DNA from: Microbacterium flavescens
GTDB taxonomy: Bacteria > Actinomycetota > Actinomycetes > Actinomycetales > Microbacteriaceae
Reading direction: 5' to 3'
Assembly: GCF_018588945.1 (NCBI RefSeq)
Contig: NZ_JAFIWA010000002.1
Coordinates: 372,001 to 436,000 of the forward strand
Length of the DNA stretch: 64,000 nt
Of the stretch, positions 34,730 through 43,840 are shown piece by piece; position 1 is the first letter of the stretch; every line of letters begins with the position of its first letter. The notes beneath the pieces are model-generated. The model did no database searches. It was given only the letters and a program-made list of their open reading frames with translations, and was not told the origin of the DNA. Position numbers and translations under genes: made by a program.

Positions 34730-35077
34730 CGAGATCCCCCAGAGAGTTTTCCTAAATGTAGCGAGTGCGAACGACATGAGGGGCGCCAAGTCTGCTCACG
34801 GAACATTCGTGTCCCGAGTGATGGTCGAGATCCTCGCGGAACTCAACGGCAACGCATTGACCCGGCCGACGTGCTGGCGCACGTTTGGGAGGGATCTCGG
34901 GACGTCGCGTCAATGCGTACAACTGGACGCCTGACGGGTGCCGAACCGAGCGGGTCCGTCGAGATGCGGCATCCCGGGAAGGTTGAATGTATGGCGGACA
35001 GCCGATCCTGCGATAGGTGCATCAAGGACATCGACCGGCGCATTCGGAACAGAGCTTCGGCTGCAGCTGTGACTGAT
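34730..35077. other. Intergenic region without a supported gene
   Basis: About 350 bases upstream of the OLD-family gene. No credible reading frame. It should carry the promoter of the OLD gene; no clear palindrome is seen. Confidence 0.5.
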
Positions 35078-35812
35078 CTACGAGATCCAGCCGACGATTG
35101 TCGGGTACAGCGAACTGAGTGCGACGAGAAACAAGAAGGCGGCGACGAAGATGGAACCGCGGGCGGGTGCTGGCGTCATCACGCGGACGAGGCGCCCAGT
35201 CCTAGGGATGGCGGCAAAACGCGGCATCGGCTCCCCGTCGGCGTCATCTAGCCAGATTCGGTCGCGGAGCGGCAATGCATCCCGCCACCGTTCCGAAGTG
35301 AGTGCGCGAACAGCCGCACGCGCGAAGCCAGCATGATCGACGGAGAAGCAGAGCCATGCGCTCTTGGCAACCACGCCCGCCAACGCGATGAGTGCAACGG
35401 ATACCACGATCAGCGCCAAGAACCCGTAGAAGTATTGATTCGCCGACGACGCAGTGCCGACGCGGTCGAGGTCGAACGCGAGGAGAGTCGCTATGTACGC
35501 GCCGAGGGCGAAGGTGGCTCCGGTCCAGATGAGGCGCCCCGCCCATCTACCCGTGCCAGCGAGCGCCGAACTGGACCCTTCAGTTGTCACCGGCATGCGG
35601 GAGGCGATCCAGACGACCAGTGCGACAGGAGGTGCCGTGGCAAGCACGCCGGCGAAGGAGACGAGGTCCTGCGAGGGCAGGTTCGGTGATGGCGAGAGCG
35701 TCACGGCCAGAACCGCAGCGCCAACGAGCACGAGGTAGAAGCAGTACCACAGCACAGGGTTCTGCAAGTGATCACGGATGCCTTCGGCCGATACGCTGCT
35801 GGATGCCGCCAT
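35078..35812 (-). CDS. Multi-spanning membrane protein, unknown
   Basis: 244 residues, ATG start. Five likely membrane spans: about residues 20-40 (PVLWYCFYLVLVGAAVLAVTL), 50-68, 91-110, 128-150, and a C-terminal one (SIFVAAFLFLVALSSLYPTIVGW). Between the fourth and fifth lies a cytoplasmic segment of about 65 residues containing WRDALPLRDRIWLDDADGEP. No enzyme motif. It precedes the OLD gene on the same strand, about 350 bases away. Function unknown; a membrane partner of a defence system is conceivable but unsupported. Confidence 0.65.
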   Translation of the reverse strand: MAASSSVSAEGIRDHLQNPVLWYCFYLVLVGAAVLAVTLSPSPNLPSQDLVSFAGVLATAPPVALVVWIASRMPVTTEGSSSALAGTGRWAGRLIWTGATFALGAYIATLLAFDLDRVGTASSANQYFYGFLALIVVSVALIALAGVVAKSAWLCFSVDHAGFARAAVRALTSERWRDALPLRDRIWLDDADGEPMPRFAAIPRTGRLVRVMTPAPARGSIFVAAFLFLVALSSLYPTIVGWIS

Positions 35813-36302
35813 GACACTAGGATGTCGAGCACCGCCGACAATCGCGGTTCCTTTAGAGGGCTTATGCGTGCCAATCCTCGGCTGAGTGGCGGAACTCGGC
35901 GCCTCGACCGCGTGGAACGGAAGCGGTCCTTCGAGGTAACAGGCGAGAAAATGTGCGAGCGAAGCTGAGGTGCCGTCTAGGGCCGCACAGCTCTACGCGA
36001 AGACCGACGCGCTCGCAGAGCAGAATTTCACTCGACAGGACACGAAGGAGGCGGCCCACGAACCCGGCACATTGGCGTCCTGATGGACGAGATTCTCACC
36101 GAGGTCTTCCAGGGTCCAGCCCGAACCGCGCGGCTACGGGGCAAGCGCACCGCGCCTGGTCGGTGACCGGAAGTCGCCCTCCCCAGGCCACGTAGGCCGC
36201 ATCTCATCGACGATAGGTCGGGAGTCGAAAATCACTCGACCCTCTACCCGCAGGTGCCCCTGCGCGCTACTACGGATTGAGCCCAATGCTATTGGGCAGA
36301 CT
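35813..36302. other. Intergenic region without a supported gene
   Basis: About 490 bases. Short open frames on both strands lack convincing starts and composition. A stretch near 35968-36082 reads through without stops (AAQLYAKTDALAEQNFTRQD-like) but has no start and may be a decayed fragment. Nothing firm. Confidence 0.45.
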
Positions 36303-37493
36303 TCAAGTCGGATCCTCGTCGCCGGGTTCCTCGTCCTCGCTCGCACGCGGCAGGTTCTGATTAGCGAGACCTGTCAGCAGCAGCGGCTCAGCCATCTCAT
36401 CGCCGTTGTGGTCGCGCCACGTGAGGCGAAACCTGCACTCCTGGTTGACACCGCCCGCGTGCACCCGCACCTTGAACATCCGGTTGCCTTCTCCGTGCAT
36501 CTGCTGCCAGTAGCCGGCATCTACGACGGAGGAGTTCGCGTCCATGGAATCGATCCGGACACCGTGTGCCGTACTGTCAGGCATAGCGTTGCGAAGGATC
36601 ACTTCCATCGTTCCGCCATCCGCGGTCCAAGAGCCCGCCCCCCAGCTGATGGACCATCGCGGCGCAGGCGGTGGTACAGACATGAGCACCGTCTCGGCGT
36701 GATCCTGGAGGCCGCGTTGGTATCCCTCTTTGACGCCCTCGCTGTGTCGTTTGCGCAGCAGATTCTCGTGAGCGGATCGGATGTCTTCCGACGGCATGAG
36801 AACATCCCGCTCAAAGGCATCACCGCGTTGGTCTCGCCACGAGACGTGAAATGTAACGCCTTCCTCCAGCCCTTTGCCTGTCGGGACGCCTTCGAACCAC
36901 TTCCCCGTGCCGGGGCTCATTGGGCCCGCGAAGGACGCTTCACCAAAGCCGGTGAATTCGGACTCATCCCAAGTGACCTCTACGTCGGACACCGAGTAAC
37001 CGTGGTTGGTGAGAAAGATCGCATTGGGCATGCCAAAGCTGTCTTTGACGTCGAACCGCCAGGTGGGTTGCGCTGAGCTTGTTCGCTCTTTCTTGACCTC
37101 GACACTTCGACGGTCGTAACCCTCTTGCCCCAGCGCCGCGCGCTGGGCGGCTGACATGATCCTGAGCTCGCCGCCCCAGGCAAAGAATCTGTCGATGTTC
37201 TCCCAGACGGCACGCCGCCATGCGTGCAGGGCGAACGACAACGTCAGCAGGACCAAGATGGCAAGCCCCGCGACGACCGCAATGATGAACAGGCCCCACC
37301 ACCAAAATGCCGCCCAGAAGGAGCTCGTTCCGTTGGTCTTGATGTACTCCCGGATGCCGTCCTCAATGAACGGAGCGGCTACTGCGATAGCTAGCGGAAT
37401 AATGACCGCCAGGAGGATTAGTGAGCCGAACACCCACCCGAGAACTCGGAGCGTGCGGAAGCCTGACTTGGCCGCGGCCGACGAATCACTCAC
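36303..37493 (-). CDS. Membrane protein with duplicated beta-domain, unknown
   Basis: 396 residues, GTG start (MSDSSAAAKSGF). Two membrane spans near residues 17-42 and 60-90 are followed by a soluble region of about 300 residues. It contains two related modules: one ends VTFHVSWRDQRGDAFERDVLM, the other CRFRLTWRDHNGDEMAEPLLL, each preceded by a W-rich start (WRFDVKDSFGMPNAIFLTNHG; WSISWGAGSWTADGGTMEVILRN). This suggests a duplicated immunoglobulin-like fold. Function unknown. Same strand as the other membrane gene but about 490 bases away. Confidence 0.65.
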   Translation of the reverse strand: MSDSSAAAKSGFRTLRVLGWVFGSLILLAVIIPLAIAVAAPFIEDGIREYIKTNGTSSFWAAFWWWGLFIIAVVAGLAILVLLTLSFALHAWRRAVWENIDRFFAWGGELRIMSAAQRAALGQEGYDRRSVEVKKERTSSAQPTWRFDVKDSFGMPNAIFLTNHGYSVSDVEVTWDESEFTGFGEASFAGPMSPGTGKWFEGVPTGKGLEEGVTFHVSWRDQRGDAFERDVLMPSEDIRSAHENLLRKRHSEGVKEGYQRGLQDHAETVLMSVPPPAPRWSISWGAGSWTADGGTMEVILRNAMPDSTAHGVRIDSMDANSSVVDAGYWQQMHGEGNRMFKVRVHAGGVNQECRFRLTWRDHNGDEMAEPLLLTGLANQNLPRASEDEEPGDEDPT

Positions 37494-37770
37494 AGCGGAA
37501 CATTAGCGTCTGGCGATCAGCCCCTCCCGTCGATACCTCGCGACACGCGCCTCGGGTCTAACCCTTCGATCCGTCTCTAGGACGTCTCGTGTAGCGCGAC
37601 ACTGCCAGGCGGATCATCGCCGAGCCGGCACGGCGCACCCGACTTGCTCGAGAGAGGGTCCTTCACATCAGCAGCCGAGGAGAATCTGCGCGAGCGATGC
37701 TGAGGCCCCGCTTACAGCGGCCGTATAGCCCACCGGGACACTATCTCGCCAAGCGCCCGCCAATCGGGCT
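37494..37770. other. Spacer downstream of the relaxase gene
   Basis: 277 bases; no credible gene or clear hairpin seen. Confidence 0.4.
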
Positions 37771-40512
37771 CTACATGCCCATCCCGCGCCCCGCGTACGA
37801 CGCCCCGACCACCGGCCCCGTCGCCATCGCCGCCTCGCGGTCCCGCGCTGCGCGACGCATCTCCGCCTCGACCGCGCGCACAGCATCCTGCATCGTCAAC
37901 TCCGGAGTGCCGCGCTGCATTGACTCGGCGAGGCACTCGCGGGCCGCGGCATCCGTCCGCGCCACGACGATCGCGACGTTTGCCACCCGCCCGCGCGTGA
38001 GGCCAACATAGAGCCCCGCGGCGTCCACATCCGGCCCGACCACCGACGCATCGGCGGTGTCGCCCTGCACGCCGTGCACGGTGGACGCGTAGGCGAGCTG
38101 CAGGTGCTCGCGCGCGTACTCGGTGGACACACGCGCCACCTCACCGCTGTCGCTCACGGCGACAAGCCACAGGTACTCGTCGCGGATGCCGCGCACGATC
38201 CACTGCGCGCGATTCTCGACTCCCGTGAGCCGGTCGTTGCGACGGGTCTGGACCGTGTCGCCGACGAGGATGCGCTGCCCGCCGATTCCCCACGCGGCCA
38301 AGCGGACGTCGAGCTCGCCCTGATCGACTCGCCGCTGCTGGATGGCGTCGTTGATCGCGTCCGCCTCAGCGTTGGTACCGGAGACCAGCGTTACCCGCTT
38401 GCCGCGCGCGTGCCACTCGAAGTATGCGTCGATCATCCGCTCACGCGCCGCGTCGTGGTGTTCGACCCGGTCGACGTGACCGTGTTCGGCGAGCTCGCCC
38501 GCGACCACCAGCGCATGCTCGCGATCACCCGCATCCCGAAGCCGCAGCGTGAGCGCCGCGTAGTTGGGATCGCGGAACCGGTGCACCGTGTCGAGCTCGA
38601 CCGCAGCATTCGCGTACCGCATCGCAGAACCCATCGCACCCGAATGCCCGACCGGCGACGCCTGATGCGTGTCACCCACGAACGCCAGCCCGACGCCCTG
38701 CTGGATCGCGAGCTGGACGAGGACGTTCGCCGTCTGCAGGTCGACCATGCCGGCTTCGTCGACGACGATCCGATCGCGAGAACGCAATACGTACTGGGTT
38801 GGTCCGCCGTATACGGCGCCCGTATTGGAATCGACTTCTCCCACTCGGAGCCTGGTCCACACCTTCGCGCCGGCCTCGTCGGTGCCCCATCGGTAGCCGT
38901 GATCCGAGAGCAGGGCATGAATACTGGATGCCGCGGCCCCGACCTCCTGAGATGCCACCGACGCCGCCTTTCGCGTGGGGGCAACGACGAGCATCCGCCG
39001 CCGTTGCGACGTGAGCGCCGCGAAGGCAGCGCGCAGCATCGTCGTCTTGCCCGCGCCGGCAGGGCCGGTCACGGTCACGAGCCCGTCCGTGCCGGCGATG
39101 GTGCACGCGGCAGCGCGTTGCGACGCATCCAGTGGTGTCAGATCCTCGTGCGGTGCGAACCGGTGCAACTCGCCCGGCAGCAGGGAGCGCCCCGGCTGGG
39201 CGAGCACGTCCAAGCGGCCGGCCAGACGCACCTTGGCGCGTACGGTCTCGGTCGCCATGAACGCCTTCACGTGCGGCGGCGGATCATCGGGAACGAGCCG
39301 ATAGACGGCACGCATGGCACGCTCCGTGATCTCGGCGATCACGCTATCGAGCCGGTCGCGCTCGGCTACGACGTCCGTGCGCGAGAGCGCGCGTATGGCG
39401 CCCGCGCGGATGTCGAAGATGCTGAACCTCCCGCCGCATGAGGTGGCCCGTTCGTCCGCGTCGACGACCGCCTGTGCAGCGAGCAGATCCAGGTCGAGGG
39501 CGTGCGGGTCTGTTGCAGCAACGGGAATGGGTGGGCGCGGGGTGGTCAGACTCGGATCGATCGCTGCGATCTCGTCGCGGACGCGCACCTCCCAAGACGC
39601 CTCATCGAGATCGGCCGGTTTGTTCGGACGCGACACCGCCCACGCGCGCCGATCGATCTGCTGCAGCACCTCCGCGCTCGGCGCCGATCCTCCGTGCGCC
39701 GCCGACCAGCCCGCGATCAGACGCGCGCGGTTGGCTTCGATCTGCGACGACCGACGCGAGACGGGTCGCACGGCGCCGGCGAGTTCGGCGATCTCGCCAC
39801 CGTCGTCGAGCGTGTAGCCATGCCGGGCGAGCGCGGCGATCCAGGCCGGATCGGTGCGGGCGGCGAGCTCGCCCTCGGCGTTGACCACGGTGTGCAGCTT
39901 CATCGCGACGCGCGAGTCGAGGTTCGACCACTTGCCGTCCTTGCCGAGCACCTTGATGTTCAGCCAGAGATGACGGTGGATGTGCGGGTCGAGGGCGCGC
40001 GAGCGCCGATGCTGCAGCTCGACGACTTCGATGCGGTTGATTTCCTCACGGATGAGCCCGCCGTGCCCGCGCCGCGCGTTGAGCTCCGTCTGCCACGTGA
40101 GCAGGATGCGGTCACGGAGCCGGTCCTGGAGGGCTTCGAACTCGGTGGCGAGTTGGGGATGCAGCAGCGCGGCGATGCTGTAGGACTTCGGGTGGTTGAG
40201 CGTTCCGTCGAGCAGCAGGTCGGCGTCGGGGCTCAGCCGCTGATGGCCGCGCTCTTCGCCGGTGACCGGGTCGTGTCCGGTGAGCCAGACACGAAGGCCG
40301 CCGGCGGTGAGCTCATCGGAGGTGATGACGCCGTTCGCCACGATGAATCGTGAGACGGTCGAATCGGAGGCGGCACTGTACGCTTCGAGCGCGTCGACGC
40401 TGGGGGAGTGCTGCAGGTGTGCGTCGCAGGTGCCCTCAAATGCGTAGCCGATCGCCTGTCGAACCCCTCGGGACTCGACACCTCGCTTCCATCGCTCAAG
40501 GCCGCCTCGCAT
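37771..40512 (-). CDS. MobF-family conjugative relaxase (TraA/TrwC-like)
   Basis: 913 residues. N-terminal TrwC relaxase domain with the three-histidine metal motif H177-x-H179-x-H181 (DPHIHRHLWLNI); candidate catalytic tyrosines lie near residues 23 and 45. A C-terminal RecD/TraI-type superfamily 1 helicase follows (Walker A GPAGAGKTT at 483-491, DEAGM, GDTHQ, and motifs near VHGVQGDTADASVVG and YVGLTRGR). It nicks the transfer origin and unwinds the strand for transfer. No T4SS or coupling gene is present in the island. ATG start; an AT-richer repeat region, a possible oriT, lies just upstream. Confidence 0.88.
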   Translation of the reverse strand: MRGGLERWKRGVESRGVRQAIGYAFEGTCDAHLQHSPSVDALEAYSAASDSTVSRFIVANGVITSDELTAGGLRVWLTGHDPVTGEERGHQRLSPDADLLLDGTLNHPKSYSIAALLHPQLATEFEALQDRLRDRILLTWQTELNARRGHGGLIREEINRIEVVELQHRRSRALDPHIHRHLWLNIKVLGKDGKWSNLDSRVAMKLHTVVNAEGELAARTDPAWIAALARHGYTLDDGGEIAELAGAVRPVSRRSSQIEANRARLIAGWSAAHGGSAPSAEVLQQIDRRAWAVSRPNKPADLDEASWEVRVRDEIAAIDPSLTTPRPPIPVAATDPHALDLDLLAAQAVVDADERATSCGGRFSIFDIRAGAIRALSRTDVVAERDRLDSVIAEITERAMRAVYRLVPDDPPPHVKAFMATETVRAKVRLAGRLDVLAQPGRSLLPGELHRFAPHEDLTPLDASQRAAACTIAGTDGLVTVTGPAGAGKTTMLRAAFAALTSQRRRMLVVAPTRKAASVASQEVGAAASSIHALLSDHGYRWGTDEAGAKVWTRLRVGEVDSNTGAVYGGPTQYVLRSRDRIVVDEAGMVDLQTANVLVQLAIQQGVGLAFVGDTHQASPVGHSGAMGSAMRYANAAVELDTVHRFRDPNYAALTLRLRDAGDREHALVVAGELAEHGHVDRVEHHDAARERMIDAYFEWHARGKRVTLVSGTNAEADAINDAIQQRRVDQGELDVRLAAWGIGGQRILVGDTVQTRRNDRLTGVENRAQWIVRGIRDEYLWLVAVSDSGEVARVSTEYAREHLQLAYASTVHGVQGDTADASVVGPDVDAAGLYVGLTRGRVANVAIVVARTDAAARECLAESMQRGTPELTMQDAVRAVEAEMRRAARDREAAMATGPVVGASYAGRGMGM

Positions 40513-40542
40513 GGCGCCAGAGTAGGGTGCGTTTTACGGATT

Positions 40543-40580
40543 ATCCAGGTATTTTTCTTGGATGTAGGTAGCTGTAGGTA
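40543..40580. other. Candidate origin of transfer (oriT)
   Basis: Directly upstream of the relaxase start is an unusually AT-rich patch with an ATCCA...TGGAT inverted repeat (40543-40547, 40559-40563) around a T-run, and two direct repeats TGTAGGTA (40563-40570, 40573-40580). MobF relaxases usually act on an oriT beside their gene, so this is the best candidate in the island. No nic consensus is recognised. Confidence 0.4.
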
Positions 40581-41024
40581 ACTGGTCCTAAAGAGTGTCG
40601 CTCACCTCGGGTGCCTGCGTGCATCGTGGTCGACTGAATCGCGACTCTCGCCTCGCTCGGGTCATTCTGATTTGCATATAGCGCTGGTCACCCTGGACTC
40701 GGTTTCGGCCGAGATCCGTCATACCTGGTCCAGCGCTCGTCGGTATGCGCGGGATCACCGGCCAATTGGGCCATGCGAGCTATCTGTCGCCGACGCTATC
40801 AAGGCAGCTGCAAGGGATTCCACCGGTGATCCGTGTCGACAGAAGCTGAGCCCCCAGCCCCGGGTCACTCGTGCTCGTAGCCGCCCGACGGCGGATCGCC
40901 GTGGTTGGGAGTCAGTGTCGGAACCGACCGACATACTCGAAGTACGGCCGCGCTAGCGGGTTGAGGGACCCCCTCGTCTTAGGCTGGGTGGGCACCAACG
41001 GTTGCGTTTGGAGGAGCAGGACAG
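40581..41024. other. Intergenic region between relaxase and methyltransferase genes
   Basis: About 440 bases with no credible gene. The last bases hold TAGGCT (about 40980, possible -10) and a strong ribosome-binding site GGAGGAGCAGG at 41010-41020 for the methyltransferase. Confidence 0.45.
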
Positions 41025-42083
41025 TTGTCGAAGAAACCTAGCCGCCACGGCAGCGGGACGGTCGCATCATTCTTTGCCGGGATCGGTGGGTTCGATCTGG
41101 GGTTCGAGAGCGCAGGGTTCGAGACGGTCTTTCAGAGCGAGATCGACCCCTACTGCAACACGATCCTCCAGCACCACTGGCCTGCGGTGCCGAAGAACAC
41201 TGATATTAGGGAGCTGAACTCAGATGACATCCCCACAGCCGACGTCTGGTGTGCCGGATTCCCCTGCCAGGACGTCTCGCTGGCGCGAGCTCGGCCGCGA
41301 GATGGGCTTCGTGGGGCAAGATCTGGACTCTTTTATGAGTTCGCTGCTCTACTTGGAGACGCTCGTCCCGGGGTTGTCATCCTCGAGAACGTTCCAGGCC
41401 TTCTCAATTCGCACCAAGGACGAGATTTTGGAATCGTCATCCAGACGCTGGTCGAACTCGGGTATGGCGTGGCGTGGCGGATACTTAACAGCAAGCACTT
41501 CGGAGTCCCCCAGTCTCGACGTCGCGTCTACATTGTTGGATGTCATAACGACCCAGGACGTGCCGCTCAGATACTTTTTGAGCCCGAACGCGGCGCAGGG
41601 CATCTTGCGAAGAGTTTCAAGCCAGAATCGCAGGCTGTTTCCCCCTTTATGGAGCGCGCTACAGCAACTGGCCGAGTCAGCCGAAACGCCCGCGAGCACA
41701 GAGACCTCGTAGAGACGGATAAGGAGATCTTCGTACCACACCTGTCGTTCTGCATCTCCGCGACCACTGGGCGCCACACCGGGACCGACTGGAGCCGCAC
41801 CTACGTCGCTTACCGCGACCGCGTGCGGCGGCTGACCCCGGCGGAGGTGGAACCCCTTCAAGGGTTCCCGGAAGGCTGGACGCGTCCACGCGGCATCTTC
41901 GCCGCCGACGCCGACCTTGACAGCAAGCGATACCACGCCCTAGGCAACGCGGTATCGGTGCCGGTTATCTCCTGGCTGGCAGACCGGGTAGCGGCGACGG
42001 CGCACGTAAATCATCTCTATCCCCATGCAGCCACGACGGCGCTCGACTCCTCGCCCGCTGAGACCTCTCTGCGGAGCGCATGA
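41025..42083 (+). CDS. DNA (cytosine-5-)-methyltransferase
   Basis: 352 residues, TTG start with GGAGGAGC ahead. Motif I FAGIGGFDLGFE, motif IV FPCQDVS with catalytic Cys81, motif VI ENVPGLL, motif VIII QSRRRVYIVG, and motifs IX/X near YRVRR-like LTPAEVEPLQGFPEGW and RYHALGNAVSVPV are all present. The variable target-recognition region between VIII and IX is short (about residues 180-240). It protects host DNA from the adjacent restriction genes. Overlaps the McrB-like gene by four bases (ATGA). Codon use is less GC-rich than the chromosomal flanks. Confidence 0.92.
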   Translation: MSKKPSRHGSGTVASFFAGIGGFDLGFESAGFETVFQSEIDPYCNTILQHHWPAVPKNTDIRELNSDDIPTADVWCAGFPCQDVSLARARPRDGLRGARSGLFYEFAALLGDARPGVVILENVPGLLNSHQGRDFGIVIQTLVELGYGVAWRILNSKHFGVPQSRRRVYIVGCHNDPGRAAQILFEPERGAGHLAKSFKPESQAVSPFMERATATGRVSRNAREHRDLVETDKEIFVPHLSFCISATTGRHTGTDWSRTYVAYRDRVRRLTPAEVEPLQGFPEGWTRPRGIFAADADLDSKRYHALGNAVSVPVISWLADRVAATAHVNHLYPHAATTALDSSPAETSLRSA

Positions 42084-43837
42084 ACGGCGCTTTTCTCCTT
42101 CGCCTGTCCCCGCGCTATTCGCGCTCGGGGCGTTTGAGGGGCACGCTTATCGCACCCGAGGCCGCCGCCACCGAAGACTGGGCATCTGATCAACAGGACT
42201 TCTACCGCAGCACCGTGGGGTCGGGAGCCAGACCTCCCGAGCCGACCGTAGTTGAGTTTGGCCAGCCGCCCATAGAGTTCACGAACGACGCCTCCCACAT
42301 CGTCGGAGATCTGATGGTGTTTGTGATGGGAGCTGAAAGCAGCCAGGGGAGCAGCAATGATCGCGGGCTCCTTGGGGTTGGTCGAATTGCGCAGGTCGAT
42401 AGGACAAACGACCTCCAAGGAGCGTCGGCTCGGGTGGCGGTGCGTCTTGAAGACGTACTTCTCGCACACCCGGTAGTTACAACCGCCGTTATGCGCGATT
42501 CTCCGTTCTTCACCGCTTCCGGGCTGGGTGAGCAGAAGATCTTTGGCTGGACTGGAGCGTCATCAGCGCAGAACTGCGTACCCCTGCACGACAGGTCTGC
42601 AAGTACGGATGGCGCCCGGATGGCGCCTGTCTACGTGACGCTCGCGCTAATGCGCGAGGCAAGCCCGGGATTCTGGTCGGACTTTGAACGGGAATACCCT
42701 GAGCTCTCCCAGACGGTAAATGCGCTCCCCGTACCATTGGTGGACAGCTCCCAACTGGACCTTGGATATGTCCCACCGGAGTATCGCAGCGAGCCAATTG
42801 ACTCCACTCTCGTCGCCGAATATCTAGCCGCGAGAGGTATGACGCTTCACCCCTGGCAGGTTGCCGCATATCTAGCAGCCGTGCGCGCAAAGCCTTTCGT
42901 GATCTTGGCGGGTATTTCTGGGACCGGCAAGACCAGGGTGCCCATGCTTGTAGCGGAGGCAACGGGCGCGGAAGTCGAAGTTGCAAGTGTCCGCCCTGAT
43001 TGGACGGATTCGAGCGAGCTTCTCGGGTACACAAACCTCGCTGGCGACTTCATACCAGGACCGTTGATGCGATTCGCCGCGTCTGCGATGCAGGCTCCTG
43101 AGCAGCAACACTTCTTCGTGCTCGACGAAATGAATATCGCACGCACCGAGTATTACTTGGCCGATGTGCTGAGTTGCATGGAGCGCAGGGATCCATACGG
43201 GAACTCCGCGCCGCTCCTCCCGAGCGCGGGAGCGGCAGACGCTATTGATTACAGCGAAGTTGTGATCCCCAGCAACCTGGCGATCATTGGGTCCGTGAAC
43301 ATTGACGAGTCCACGTTCGACTTCTCCAAGAAGGTTCTCGATCGCGCGTTTGTGCTTGAATTTGGTGGCGTCGATCTCTTAGCCCTTCAGGCTCAGTCGG
43401 CCACCGCGGGCAACCAGCGAGTCTGGTACGGCGCGGCCTCTTGGCGCGGCGAACCGGTCGGACTCGCAAACCGGACGGACCAAGACGGCCCTGCAGGCAC
43501 CGAGGCGCTGCTAGCGCTGGTCGAGCTGAACGACATTCTGCGGGTCGCGCGACTGGACATCGGATATCGTGTGCGCGATGAGTTCGTAGGGTTTGTCCTC
43601 GAAGCCGCCCATGTCGGCGTCGGGTTTGCGGACCGCGCCGGCAACGCAATTTCCCCCTTGGATGTTGCGGTGGCGTCCAAGCTTCTTCCGCGCATTCAGG
43701 GGAGCGGCCACGGGATGCGCTCGGCACTTGAGGATCTTTCAACCAAGCTCTCGGATCTCGGATGCCATTACTCGGCGGCGCGTGTAGGCGCGATGACCGA
43801 GCGCCTGAAGTCTGACGGTTACACCAGCTTCTTCTAA
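42080..43837 (+). CDS. McrB/LlaJI-R1-like AAA+ restriction NTPase
   Basis: 585 residues. An N-terminal region of about 230 residues is probably the DNA-recognition part. The McrB-type AAA+ module follows with Walker A GISGTGKT (278-285), SVRPDWTDSSELLGYTNL, Walker B FFVLDEMNIARTEYYLADVLSCME, and the sensor segment GSVNIDESTFDFSKKVLDRAFVLEF characteristic of McrB GTPases. It forms the translocating motor that activates the nuclease encoded next. In the LlaJI system a McrB-like R1 and a nuclease R2 act with C5 methyltransferases, the closest precedent for this layout. Confidence 0.85.
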   Translation: MNGAFLLRLSPRYSRSGRLRGTLIAPEAAATEDWASDQQDFYRSTVGSGARPPEPTVVEFGQPPIEFTNDASHIVGDLMVFVMGAESSQGSSNDRGLLGVGRIAQVDRTNDLQGASARVAVRLEDVLLAHPVVTTAVMRDSPFFTASGLGEQKIFGWTGASSAQNCVPLHDRSASTDGARMAPVYVTLALMREASPGFWSDFEREYPELSQTVNALPVPLVDSSQLDLGYVPPEYRSEPIDSTLVAEYLAARGMTLHPWQVAAYLAAVRAKPFVILAGISGTGKTRVPMLVAEATGAEVEVASVRPDWTDSSELLGYTNLAGDFIPGPLMRFAASAMQAPEQQHFFVLDEMNIARTEYYLADVLSCMERRDPYGNSAPLLPSAGAADAIDYSEVVIPSNLAIIGSVNIDESTFDFSKKVLDRAFVLEFGGVDLLALQAQSATAGNQRVWYGAASWRGEPVGLANRTDQDGPAGTEALLALVELNDILRVARLDIGYRVRDEFVGFVLEAAHVGVGFADRAGNAISPLDVAVASKLLPRIQGSGHGMRSALEDLSTKLSDLGCHYSAARVGAMTERLKSDGYTSFF

Positions 43838-43840
43838 CCA

